Positions 1 through 7,457 of a stretch of DNA of 27,134 nucleotides are shown piece after piece (within the stretch, counting starts at the first letter, position 1; each line of letters begins with the position of its first letter). This DNA comes from Nanoarchaeota archaeon SCGC AAA011-G17 (GTDB taxonomy: Archaea > Nanobdellota > Nanobdellia > SCGC-AAA011-G17). The stretch spans positions 1-27,134 of the forward strand of contig AQRL01000019.1 in the NCBI GenBank assembly GCA_000402515.1. Reading direction: 5' to 3'. The notes under the pieces are model-generated. The model searched no databases. It had not been told where the DNA came from and saw only the letters and a list, made by a program, of their open reading frames with translations. Made by a program: the position numbers and the translations under genes.

Positions 1-1
1 G

Positions 2-877
2 GATTTTAGCAGAGGATGTGTTTCTAATATTACTCCAGAAGGAATATATGATTTAGATGACAGATGTGGTTATTGCTATGCTTACCAGAACGGTCCTAGC
101 TTTTTAGAAACTTTATATGATTTTGATGAAGGATTTTTAATTGAAAGATTAAATGAAAGAATTGGAGAGCTTAAGATAAATAAGGGGGAAAGAGTTTATC
201 TAAGAATAGGGCAGACTACTGAGGCAAATATTCCTGAACCAATAAGAAGTTTTCCAGGATTTAGGGATAATTTGAAGATTGCTTTAAATGCCTTAACAAG
301 GGTAAAAGATGATTATGATTGGAGAATAGCTATGCCTACAAAAATTCCTGATTTTGATGGTGAGACTATCGATATGTTTAGAAAATTAAAAATAAGTATT
401 TTTACAAGCATCGGCCATAAAGAACTGGAAAAAGGAATAGTAAGTTTGGGTTATCCTCCTGAGAAAAGACTGGAGAATATTTTAGAACTGGGAAAAATGG
501 GATTGAATGCTAATATTTACATTGCTACTGACATTACCAACCATAATAATATGCAGGAAGATGCTAAGATGGCTCTTGATTTTTATGAAAAAAACAAACA
601 GTATCTTGGACTGCAGTTTTTGGACATTAGGATTACTAACAAAGATACAGCTGGAATTATTGGGGGAGGATGCTGGAGCTGTTTGAAGTACGGGCAGTTA
701 AATCTGCTTTCTCCTCAAGGCAACTGGGTTTTAAGCGGACAGAATTATTTACAGGCACACCATACAGACCCGTATTTTTTGGAGCTTGTTGGTGATAATA
801 ATGGAAAAGTAAGATTATGCTCAACGCACGTTACTGAAAAAGAAAGGAGATGCGGAATGTGCTTTATGGATAAATGA
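2..877 (+). CDS. Radical SAM enzyme, 5' truncated by window edge
   Basis: The frame is open from base 2, so the true start lies upstream; TTG at 272 is internal. The first visible residues hold the radical SAM cluster cysteines in an unusual arrangement: one Cys in 'SRGCVSN', then 15 residues, then CGYCYA (CxxC). A later 'LRIGQTTEANIPEP' stretch resembles the SAM-side strand of the barrel. The C-terminus carries five more cysteines (CWSC, LCSTH, CGMC), which could ligate an auxiliary iron-sulfur cluster; this is inference. The stop overlaps the next gene by 4 nt (ATGA), so it is translationally coupled to the ParB-like gene and the DNA glycosylase. That context suggests a nucleic-acid substrate. 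The specific reaction is unknown. Confidence 0.75.
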   Translation, partial: DFSRGCVSNITPEGIYDLDDRCGYCYAYQNGPSFLETLYDFDEGFLIERLNERIGELKINKGERVYLRIGQTTEANIPEPIRSFPGFRDNLKIALNALTRVKDDYDWRIAMPTKIPDFDGETIDMFRKLKISIFTSIGHKELEKGIVSLGYPPEKRLENILELGKMGLNANIYIATDITNHNNMQEDAKMALDFYEKNKQYLGLQFLDIRITNKDTAGIIGGGCWSCLKYGQLNLLSPQGNWVLSGQNYLQAHHTDPYFLELVGDNNGKVRLCSTHVTEKERRCGMCFMDK

Positions 878-3003
878 TAGGCATTGAAACTAAATCTGGG
901 CTGTCTCTTGAAGAGATGGCTAATGAAGGGATAGAAGTTCCTGATGAAAAATATAAACAGAGATTTGTTCTCATGCCTATTGATGAATTATGTAAAAGAG
1001 CTAAATTAGATAATTATAGAGAGCATACAATAACCGGAACAAATAGATTATCCGGCTCTATTCAAACTAGAGGACTGCTTGAACCAATTTTATTGTCTTT
1101 TAACACAAAAACAAATGAAATTTCCCTGATTGACGGGGAGGGAAGATTCTGGTCCTGTTACAGGCTTGATGCAAAATATGTTCCGGTAATAATATATTAT
1201 GATGTTAGTGAAGAAGACAGGATAGAAATGAAGATAGCTGCAAATGCCATGAAGACACCAATTGCTTCTGATGACCTTGCAGTTTATTCAGCAAGATTAA
1301 GAGAATTACTTCAGGAATATAAAGATAAACAAAGCGAGGATTTTGAAAAGACTATTGGAATTAATGGAAGGAGATACAAAAACGTTACAATAAATGAGCT
1401 AGCAGGAGTTATGGGAAAGAACAGGAAGACAGTAAGCAATTATCTAGTATTTTCAAGGCTTCCAGAAAAAATTTTAGGATATGTGAGAAAACATCCAGGG
1501 CTAAATTATTACTCACGTGCTGTAAAGATTGGAAGAAGGGTTAGAGAGAGCGAGCAGGTTGAATTCTTTGACAATGTTATCAGATTGGAAGAGGAAAAAA
1601 GAGAGAAAGAGAGAATGAAGAGGGAAAAAGAGGAAGAAGAAAAGAAAATAAAGAAAATAAGGAAAGAAAAGAAAGAGGAAGAAGAATGGAGCAGAATTAG
1701 TAATTTAGAGTTTAATGAATTATTAAGGAGCAGAATTTTAAGAGAACCAGGGGTTTTATTATCAAGACAGAATGGAAATCCCGATGAAGAAGGAAGAAAA
1801 ATAAAAGAATTAATTGGTGTTTCCAGAACTGCGGAAAGATATGCTAGGGCATTTAATGATTTTTTTATTTATAATGAAGAATTCAGAGGCCATATAGGGA
1901 GTGCAAAATTTCAGACAGTCGGAGAAAAGTTTCAGACAACCGATACAAACCATGTTAATGTAACTGAATTTATTGAATCTCTTTTAGGAAGATGGATAGA
2001 AATACATTCCAAACTAGATAAAAAAACTCAAGATAAGGTACTTGATTATTTTGGTAAACCTATAAAGCTAAGGTTTGATGAAGAAATTCTTTTAGAAGTG
2101 CAGAGAAGAAGACAGGGAGATTTTGTACCTGACTATAAAATAATCCGCCCTGTTTGTGATTGTGATGAAATCAGCATTATTCCTTTAGACAAATTGAGGA
2201 GCGTAAGAAACATAAGAAATAGGATTTCTGAGGATAGGGTAAATGCATTGGCACAGGAGATAAAAAATATTGGGCAGCTGAAACCAGGATTAGTTGTTGA
2301 CAGAGGAGATTATTATCAGATTGTTTATGGTCATACAAGAGTTAGGGCTTTAGAAAGAGCAGGACATAAAAATTTCAAGGCCTTTGTAAGCAAAGGTCTT
2401 TCTGATTTGGAAATTGAATTATTACAGTGCCATGAAGATTTATCTGAGCAGGATAAGCCAGGAGAGAGAGCAAGGGTTTTATTCCTTTATTATGAACTAA
2501 AGGCTAAATTAAATGGGGCAAGTTATACCCAGGAAGATTTTGTCAGGGATTTTAAACATTTAGCATCAAGGAAATCTTTACTTAATTCTCTCAGATTTAT
2601 GGAACTGGATGACCTTACAAGAAACTTTTCTATATTGGGGCTGGTGGGATATGGCTCTGCAGTTGAAATAGGAAGATTAGAGCCAGACAAAAGAATGGAT
2701 GTTCTTTATAGCGCACTTGTTCACCCACACACAAGAGATATAAAAAGTATGGTTGATAGAAAATTAGCTGAAGAGAGTCAGTTCAATCTTTTTAGTGAGA
2801 TACCAAGAAGCTATGAATCAATCTTCAAGGAATTTGGCATGCAGTCAATGTCTCCTTTTTTAAAAATTGGAAAATATTTCGGAAGGGATGATGACTTTTC
2901 AAAAGCTATACGCTCTGATGAAAAACTTTATTTAAATTTTGCAAAATTTTCACAGCAACTTGAAAAGGTTAAGAATACAATAAGAGATTATAAGAATGAA
3001 TAA
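874..3003 (+). CDS. Tandem ParB-like domain protein (709 aa)
   Basis: Two ParB N-terminal-like domains lie in one chain. The first spans about residues 30-115, with the nucleotide-binding-type motif as LIDGEGRFWS (85-94); an HTH-like segment follows around 170-192 (ELAGVMGKNRKTVSNYL). A highly charged Lys/Glu-rich coiled-coil or linker covers about 235-272. The second domain spans about 432-510 with VYGHTRVRALERAG (484-497), followed by a helical DNA-binding-like region. ParB-family domains bind CTP or act as nucleases or ATPases; which applies here cannot be told from sequence. Ordinary ParB is about 300 residues with one such domain and sits with ParA; here there is no ParA and the neighbours are a radical SAM enzyme and a base glycosylase, with overlaps of 4 and 8 nt. 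A chromosome-segregation role is therefore unlikely. Confidence 0.85.
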   Translation: MIGIETKSGLSLEEMANEGIEVPDEKYKQRFVLMPIDELCKRAKLDNYREHTITGTNRLSGSIQTRGLLEPILLSFNTKTNEISLIDGEGRFWSCYRLDAKYVPVIIYYDVSEEDRIEMKIAANAMKTPIASDDLAVYSARLRELLQEYKDKQSEDFEKTIGINGRRYKNVTINELAGVMGKNRKTVSNYLVFSRLPEKILGYVRKHPGLNYYSRAVKIGRRVRESEQVEFFDNVIRLEEEKREKERMKREKEEEEKKIKKIRKEKKEEEEWSRISNLEFNELLRSRILREPGVLLSRQNGNPDEEGRKIKELIGVSRTAERYARAFNDFFIYNEEFRGHIGSAKFQTVGEKFQTTDTNHVNVTEFIESLLGRWIEIHSKLDKKTQDKVLDYFGKPIKLRFDEEILLEVQRRRQGDFVPDYKIIRPVCDCDEISIIPLDKLRSVRNIRNRISEDRVNALAQEIKNIGQLKPGLVVDRGDYYQIVYGHTRVRALERAGHKNFKAFVSKGLSDLEIELLQCHEDLSEQDKPGERARVLFLYYELKAKLNGASYTQEDFVRDFKHLASRKSLLNSLRFMELDDLTRNFSILGLVGYGSAVEIGRLEPDKRMDVLYSALVHPHTRDIKSMVDRKLAEESQFNLFSEIPRSYESIFKEFGMQSMSPFLKIGKYFGRDDDFSKAIRSDEKLYLNFAKFSQQLEKVKNTIRDYKNE

Positions 3004-3778
3004 ATTAAACTTAAGCTCTAAAGATTTTGAAAATGCTTGGAAACTTTATGAAGCAGAAAAGATTAATCCATTGACAAGAGAGAACATGTTCAAGGGAATA
3101 GTTTATTCTATACTTTCATCAAGAGAAAATTACCAGAAGCAGATGATGGTCTTCAACAGACTGATGGATCATGGGCTTGATAATCCTGAAAGCATTCTAG
3201 GAAATGAGAAAAAATTAAGAGGGATTGTCAGGAAGTCAGGATTTCATAATCAAAAGATCGATGCTATTTACAGATTGTCTCAGGCTTGGCCTAAATCAAA
3301 TTTACCAGAAGATATTCTGGAAGATAGCGAGAATGGAAGAAAAAAAGGCTTTGAATTAAGAGAGAGGATTGACAAGGAAGTTTATGGTATGGGCTATAAA
3401 TGCGCTTCTCTTTTTTTAAGAATGTGCGACTATCTAGACCTTGCTATAATTGATAGGCATGTATTGGAAGGAATTGAAGAATTAGCGAGTGATTTTGAGC
3501 TTCCAAAAGACTATAAAATCAGGGGAATTTCTGATAAAAAATATCTTGAAATTGAAGAAATTATTGCCAAATTGGCAAAAGAGAATGATATTGAAACAGC
3601 TATAATGTCTATGTTTTTTTATTATAGAGATTCACAATTTAAAAACGGATTTCAGAGAGAATTTAGTCTTGGCTGTGATTTCAATATAATTTCCAGAGAA
3701 AGAGTTAATCCTGTAAAGGGAATTAATAAAAAACCCAATTTGGATAGAGCAGTTCAGAAGAGATTATTTGACAGGTAG
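2996..3778 (+). CDS. Ogg2-type 8-oxoguanine DNA glycosylase/AP lyase
   Basis: A helix-hairpin-helix-GPD fold is evident: the hairpin GMGYKCASLFLR carries the catalytic-type Lys135 and IIDRHVL carries the catalytic-type Asp153. The 18-residue Lys-to-Asp spacing and the LAIIDRH motif fit the archaeal Ogg2 family, which excises 8-oxoguanine and nicks the abasic strand. It is 260 aa, longer than usual Ogg2 proteins (about 210 aa); the extra part is a C-terminal tail ending in a basic segment. It starts 8 nt inside the ParB-like gene, so it is the third gene of the operon. An alternative is a base-modification enzyme built on the glycosylase fold, as known in phage hypermodified-thymine pathways, but the intact Lys and Asp favour a glycosylase/lyase. 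Confidence 0.8.
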   Translation: MNKLNLSSKDFENAWKLYEAEKINPLTRENMFKGIVYSILSSRENYQKQMMVFNRLMDHGLDNPESILGNEKKLRGIVRKSGFHNQKIDAIYRLSQAWPKSNLPEDILEDSENGRKKGFELRERIDKEVYGMGYKCASLFLRMCDYLDLAIIDRHVLEGIEELASDFELPKDYKIRGISDKKYLEIEEIIAKLAKENDIETAIMSMFFYYRDSQFKNGFQREFSLGCDFNIISRERVNPVKGINKKPNLDRAVQKRLFDR

Positions 3779-3787
3779 TTATTTAAA
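3779..3787 (+). promoter_or_regulatory. TATA box for 3810 gene
   Basis: TTATTTAAA centred 27 nt before the ATG at 3810, predicting a leaderless transcript. The same TTATTTAAAC element recurs before the next gene at 4089. Confidence 0.6.
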
Positions 3788-3809
3788 CTGAATAATTTAT
3801 TTTTCCTGT

Positions 3810-4088
3810 ATGGTCAGATGCAAACAAAGATGCTGGAGATGCAAAAAGAATTATGTCTTGGCTGATTCCAGACAGAGATTTGTTCTTTGCTATGACTGCC
3901 AGAAAAATGAGCTGAGCAAAGAAGTTAAGGGCAAACTAAAAAAGATGTTTGATATTTCTGAGGAATTCTATAAAGAAAATATTTTTTTGAGAGACATTAA
4001 AATCAAATATTTGAGATTTGGAGAATTAAGCGACAAGCAAATTGAGGCTTTCAAAAGGGTTGTCAAAGAGATGAAGGAAAAGAAATAA
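3810..4088 (+). CDS. Small zinc-ribbon protein (92 aa)
   Basis: Two CxxC knuckles occur near the N-terminus: CWRC (residues 8-11) and CYDC, about 16 residues later, with an additional Cys at position 4. This is a treble-clef/zinc-ribbon pattern. The rest is a basic helical tail (KEVKGKLKKMF, RVVKEMKEKK) that would suit nucleic-acid or ribosome binding. It has its own TATA box and predicted leaderless start, so it is not part of the upstream operon. No specific function is recognised. Confidence 0.65.
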   Translation: MVRCKQRCWRCKKNYVLADSRQRFVLCYDCQKNELSKEVKGKLKKMFDISEEFYKENIFLRDIKIKYLRFGELSDKQIEAFKRVVKEMKEKK

Positions 4089-4097
4089 TTATTTAAA
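4089..4097 (+). promoter_or_regulatory. TATA box for 4119 gene
   Basis: TTATTTAAA centred 26 nt before the ATG at 4119; identical to the element at 3779 and again predicting a leaderless message. Confidence 0.6.
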
Positions 4098-4118
4098 CTT
4101 ATTATAATTCTAGTAATT

Positions 4119-5780
4119 ATGAAAGAAGATGGAATATCTGTTATAGGAGTTATACCCAGGCATTCGCAAAATAATATATACACAAAAGTAAAAATGCCTC
4201 CTGTTGGGATAATATCTGTTCTCAGCCAGCTAAATAATTTTGGATTTAAAGAAGTATATGCAATTGATGAAAATAACTATGGCGGGCCAATGGATAGTAC
4301 AGGCATGCCTGACCATACAACTCTACAGAAAAGAGAGCCGGCAAAGATAGCGATGTTCTATGGTGGTATGTCAAATTCAATTCCAAGGATGTTTTCTTTA
4401 GCACAGCAGTACAAAAAATTTGGGGCAATAACAATTGCCGGGGGAAGCCATGTAGATGCCCTTCCAGGGGAGGCTCTTAAATCTGGTATAGATATTGTTG
4501 TTCATGGAGAAGGGGAATATAGCGCCCAAGAAATTCTTAAAACAGTAGTAATAGCAAAAAATGGTGAAGCTTATTTTAATTATGATGAATTGATAAAAGT
4601 TAAAGGAATAAGCATTCTGGATGAAAATGATAAATGGCTGTTTACAGGGAAAAGAGAGCCTATAAAAAATCTGGATGAATTAGTGGATGTTGATTTAGAC
4701 TTAATAAAATACATGGAAAAAAGATGGAGCATGATACCTGTGAGCAGGGGAAGAGGCTGCAATTATAATTGCGAATTCTGCGCAGTTAACAGGCAATACG
4801 GCAGGTACAAAGCAAGCTCTCCTAAAAAGGCCCTGAAACAGATTATAAGATATTCCGAGAAGGGATACAGAGATTTTTTTATTACAGATGATAATTTTGC
4901 ACAGAGTGTTAATGAGGCAGTGGAACTATGCAATATGATTGAGAATTACAAGAGAAAATTCAACAAAAAGATGGAGCTAACAGTACAGGTAAGAAGCGAG
5001 GTGGCAGAGAATGACAGACTTATAGAGGCAATGAAGCGTGCTGGTGTAACAAATCTTGCAATAGGGTATGAGAGCCCGATAAATGAGGATCTAAGAGCTA
5101 TGAATAAAGGGGTTAGAGTAGAGAAATTGCTTGAGAGGTCCATAAAATTATCAAAATATTTTTACCTTCATGGAATGTTTATATTCGGCTATCCCAAAGA
5201 ATTAAAACCAACATCGGAGAAAGAGCCAGAGTTAACATTAGAACAGAGAGCTAAACTATATGAAGATTTTTTCAAAAAAGCAAGAATAGATACAGTGCAG
5301 GTATTAAATGCAGTTCCTATTCCAGGTACAGGGCTTAGGGCTAAACTTGAGGCTGAGGGAAGACTATTACCTGTTGGATGGGATAAATATGACGGGCAGT
5401 ATTTATGCTATGATCCCGGCCCTGATGTGAATGCAGAAGAGCTTCAAAATATTCCAAGAAAGTTAATGAAAAAATGGTATTTGGGCAATGTTATGAACAG
5501 GAGCTTAAATTACGGTAATTGGATGAACTGGGTGTATAATACTTTCGGATTTCCAGCGCTCTATACAAAATTGTTTTTTCATAACTTAGCTGAAAAGAAG
5601 AAAGAAAATCTTTTTCCTAAGAGAAATACTTTTGTAAATGCATGGGGAGACATAAAAAGAGAATGGAGAAACCTTAAACTTAAGACATGTGGCGGAATAA
5701 TAACAAGGAAATGGCTAAAGGCATACAAGGAAAGTGATTATCCAAAAACATTAAAGGAATATTTCTCTAAAAAGAGCTAA
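4119..5780 (+). CDS. B12-binding-domain radical SAM protein (553 aa)
   Basis: The N-terminal about 150 residues have a Rossmann-like cobalamin-binding-type fold (MPPVGIISVLSQL; IAGGSHVDALPGEAL; DIVVHGEGEYSA), without the DxHxxG histidine motif, so any cobalamin would be bound His-off. The radical SAM cluster motif is CNYNCEFC with cysteines at 214, 218 and 221, followed by FITDDNF and an 'AIGYESPIN' strand typical of this class. Members act as methylases or in lipid, cofactor or cell-surface metabolism; the substrate here is not evident. The C-terminus is basic, with aromatic helices that may contact a membrane or RNA. The gene is monocistronic by its promoter. Confidence 0.85.
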   Translation: MKEDGISVIGVIPRHSQNNIYTKVKMPPVGIISVLSQLNNFGFKEVYAIDENNYGGPMDSTGMPDHTTLQKREPAKIAMFYGGMSNSIPRMFSLAQQYKKFGAITIAGGSHVDALPGEALKSGIDIVVHGEGEYSAQEILKTVVIAKNGEAYFNYDELIKVKGISILDENDKWLFTGKREPIKNLDELVDVDLDLIKYMEKRWSMIPVSRGRGCNYNCEFCAVNRQYGRYKASSPKKALKQIIRYSEKGYRDFFITDDNFAQSVNEAVELCNMIENYKRKFNKKMELTVQVRSEVAENDRLIEAMKRAGVTNLAIGYESPINEDLRAMNKGVRVEKLLERSIKLSKYFYLHGMFIFGYPKELKPTSEKEPELTLEQRAKLYEDFFKKARIDTVQVLNAVPIPGTGLRAKLEAEGRLLPVGWDKYDGQYLCYDPGPDVNAEELQNIPRKLMKKWYLGNVMNRSLNYGNWMNWVYNTFGFPALYTKLFFHNLAEKKKENLFPKRNTFVNAWGDIKREWRNLKLKTCGGIITRKWLKAYKESDYPKTLKEYFSKKS

Positions 5781-5816
5781 ATAAAATCAGATTATATATT
5801 GTTCAGTTGATAAATC

Positions 5817-5824
5817 TTTATTAA
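5817..5824 (+). promoter_or_regulatory. TATA box for 5846 gene
   Basis: TTTATTAA centred about 26 nt before the ATG at 5846. An out-of-frame ATG at 5841 stops after two codons. Confidence 0.45.
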
Positions 5825-5845
5825 TAATGAGCCATTGGCTATGAT

Positions 5846-6061
5846 ATGACATATCTAAAAATTAACAGCAGATTTGGAACTGTTCCAGTTTTGAATGTTT
5901 TTAATAATAGGATTGAGGTTCTTATTGATAATGATATCACGGGCACTTTTAATCTGGATGAATTCTTTAGTGATTTTGCACTTGATGAAAACAAAAAAGA
6001 TTTTATGAGAAGGTATGATGATTATAGGAAATCTAATTTCAGGAAAAAATATAATCTTTAG
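5846..6061 (+). CDS. Hypothetical protein (71 aa)
   Basis: No family recognised. The first half is predicted beta-rich (LKINSRFGTVPVLNVFNNRIEVLIDND), the second half helical and strongly basic (DFMRRYDDYRKSNFRKKYNL). Support comes from a TATA box at the leaderless distance and a position clear of neighbours on the same strand. The opposite-strand frame is low-complexity and is treated as a shadow. Confidence 0.55.
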   Translation: MTYLKINSRFGTVPVLNVFNNRIEVLIDNDITGTFNLDEFFSDFALDENKKDFMRRYDDYRKSNFRKKYNL

Positions 6062-6068
6062 AAAAAGG

Positions 6069-6132
6069 CTTAAAAAGAGATAAGACAATTTATTTTAGCA
6101 GGTGATGGCACCTAAGAAGCCTAATTCTTGGC
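6069..6132 (+). promoter_or_regulatory. Promoter and structured leader of sigma-like gene
   Basis: A TATA-like CTTAAAAA (6069-6076) predicts initiation near 6098-6102, giving an untranslated leader, unlike most genes here. The leader contains AGGTG-ATGG-CACCT (6100-6113), a 5-bp hairpin that holds a strong archaeal Shine-Dalgarno-like GGTGAT. A 16-codon reading frame beginning at 6105 (MAPKKPNSWHENGNRI, stop ending 6155) overlaps the sigma start at 6133 out of frame. Whether the short frame is translated is unknown. Confidence 0.35.
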
Positions 6133-6678
6133 ATGAAAATGGCAATAGAATATAACAATTTACAAGAGATGGTTGAAAAGGCCCAAGCAGGAAATAGCTA
6201 TGCATTTGGAGAGATAGTTAGCAATTATAATGGGAAGCTGCTGAATTTTGTTAGAAAATGGCTGCATGACCATGATGAAGCAGAGGATCTTGTTCAGGAA
6301 ACATACACAAGAATGTTCAGGAATATAAAGAGTTATGACGAAAAAAAGGGCAGTTTTAGCTTGTGGATGTTTACTATAGCAATCAACCTTATAAGAAATG
6401 ATAAAAGGAATAAAACAAGACAAAAAACAGATACATTCAGCAATAGCATTCTTGAAAAAATCATAACTGCGGAAGATGCTGAATATACAGATTTATCTTA
6501 TGTGAAAAATAATATCAACAGACTGAAAGATAAATACAAACTGCCTATAATATATTTTTATTATGAGAATAAGAGATATAAGGACATAGCGGAAATCCTT
6601 GGGATCTCAATGAGTTCTGTTAAAAGCAGGATTAGAAGGGCTAAAAAAATACTGGAAAGGACTATAATAAATGATTAG
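6133..6678 (+). CDS. ECF-type RNA polymerase sigma-70 factor
   Basis: 181 aa with the two domains of extracytoplasmic-function sigma factors. Region 2 covers about residues 12-95: AGNSYAFGEIVSNY, the core-binding DEAEDLVQETYTRMFRNI (48-65) and the -10-recognition SFSLWMFTIAINLIRNDKR (74-92). Region 4 covers about 122-176, with the HTH YKDIAEILGISMSSVKSRIRRAKK (149-172) that reads a -35 element in bacteria. Archaeal RNA polymerase normally uses TBP and TFB, and TATA-type promoters abound around this gene, so its partner is unclear: acquired from a bacterium and repurposed as a DNA-binding regulator is one possibility. No anti-sigma factor is adjacent. The start could also be the ATG two codons later (6139). 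Confidence 0.9.
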   Translation: MKMAIEYNNLQEMVEKAQAGNSYAFGEIVSNYNGKLLNFVRKWLHDHDEAEDLVQETYTRMFRNIKSYDEKKGSFSLWMFTIAINLIRNDKRNKTRQKTDTFSNSILEKIITAEDAEYTDLSYVKNNINRLKDKYKLPIIYFYYENKRYKDIAEILGISMSSVKSRIRRAKKILERTIIND

Positions 6679-6707
6679 GGATATTGGAAAAAATGATTTT
6701 GGCAAGA

Positions 6708-6715
6708 TTTAAAAA
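6708..6715 (+). promoter_or_regulatory. TATA box for 6739 gene
   Basis: TTTAAAAA centred 27 nt before the ATG at 6739; supports the small gene below. Confidence 0.5.
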
Positions 6716-6738
6716 CTATTTATTTTTAAGAATATCTT

Positions 6739-6909
6739 ATGGCAACATGGTATGAGAAATTAGGAAAACCAAGGATAATCAGAGAGTACACTAATCAAGG
6801 CAAGGAATTTGTAGAACTTGATATTTATGAGGGAACCACTCTTTCTTTTCCTAAGGATGAACTATACATAGAATTTTCTGATGATTCAATTGAAAGAAAG
6901 GCAGAATAA
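6739..6909 (+). CDS. Hypothetical small acidic protein (56 aa)
   Basis: Reads MATWYEKLGKPRIIREYTNQ onward to ...DDSIERKAE, ending at TAA 6907-6909. It has alternating charged and hydrophobic residues suggestive of a small beta-barrel (EFVELDIYEGTTLSF; ELYIEFSDDS). No family recognised. Support is the promoter spacing, normal codon use and absence of any competing frame between the sigma-like gene and the cyclophilin. Confidence 0.6.
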   Translation: MATWYEKLGKPRIIREYTNQGKEFVELDIYEGTTLSFPKDELYIEFSDDSIERKAE

Positions 6910-6925
6910 GCCTATTTTAGCAATC

Positions 6926-6933
6926 TTTATAAA
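6926..6933 (+). promoter_or_regulatory. TATA box fixing the start at 6955
   Basis: TTTATAAA centred 25.5 nt before the ATG at 6955. It argues for that start over the internal ATG at 7003, so the lipoprotein signal is probably real. Confidence 0.6.
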
Positions 6934-6954
6934 TAATTATTCTATTCTTTTTTT

Positions 6955-7455
6955 ATGAAAGTATTTTTATTGCTTATCTTAGTGTTATTGGGGGGATGTA
7001 CAATGGAAAAAAATGTTCTTTTGAAGACAAATATGGGTGATATCAAAATTAAATTATACAGTGATATGGGTATTACTGCCGGCAATTTTGAGAAGCTTGT
7101 TAATGATGGGTTTTATGACGGCGTTATTTTTCACAGAGTTATTGATGGCTTTATGATACAGGGAGGAGATCCCACTGGAACCGGAATGGGAGGACCGGGT
7201 TATGCTATAAAAGATGAGTTCAAGGGGCATAAAAATAATAGAGGGACTATAGCAATGGCAAACTCCGGCCCTAATACAGGAGGAAGCCAATTTTTTATTA
7301 ATTTAGTTAATAATAATTTCCTGGACAGCAAGCATCCTGTTTTTGGAGAGGTTGTTTCTGGGATGGATATTGTTGACAAGATTGCCAAGGTTAAAACAGA
7401 TTCTTCAGACAGACCTATTGAGGATGTTATTATTTTAGAAGCTAAGATTGTTTAA
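6955..7455 (+). CDS. Cyclophilin-type peptidyl-prolyl isomerase, probable lipoprotein
   Basis: From residue 17 it is a compact cyclophilin: MGDIKIKLYSD, FYDGVIFHRVIDGFMIQGGDPTGTG, GTIAMANSGPNTGGSQFFI and LDSKHPVFGEVVSGMD are the family's core motifs, including the catalytic-type Arg in FHRVI and the Gln/Phe of FMIQGGD and SQFFI. It is the short form (about 150 aa) typical of prokaryotes. Ahead of it sits MKVFLLLILVLLGGC, a hydrophobic signal with an LGGC lipobox, so the mature protein would be lipid-anchored at Cys15 and act outside the cytoplasm on secreted or surface proteins. The next gene is convergent. Confidence 0.92.
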   Translation: MKVFLLLILVLLGGCTMEKNVLLKTNMGDIKIKLYSDMGITAGNFEKLVNDGFYDGVIFHRVIDGFMIQGGDPTGTGMGGPGYAIKDEFKGHKNNRGTIAMANSGPNTGGSQFFINLVNNNFLDSKHPVFGEVVSGMDIVDKIAKVKTDSSDRPIEDVIILEAKIV

Positions 7456-7457
7456 AA

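Noticed and set aside
272-877. TTG at 272 as the start of the radical SAM gene
   Set aside because: The same frame is open to base 2 and encodes the CxxC cluster motif, so the gene extends beyond the window.
874-3003. Chromosome partitioning ParB
   Set aside because: Two ParB-like domains, no ParA and no parS-like palindromes nearby; the operon partners are enzymes acting on bases.
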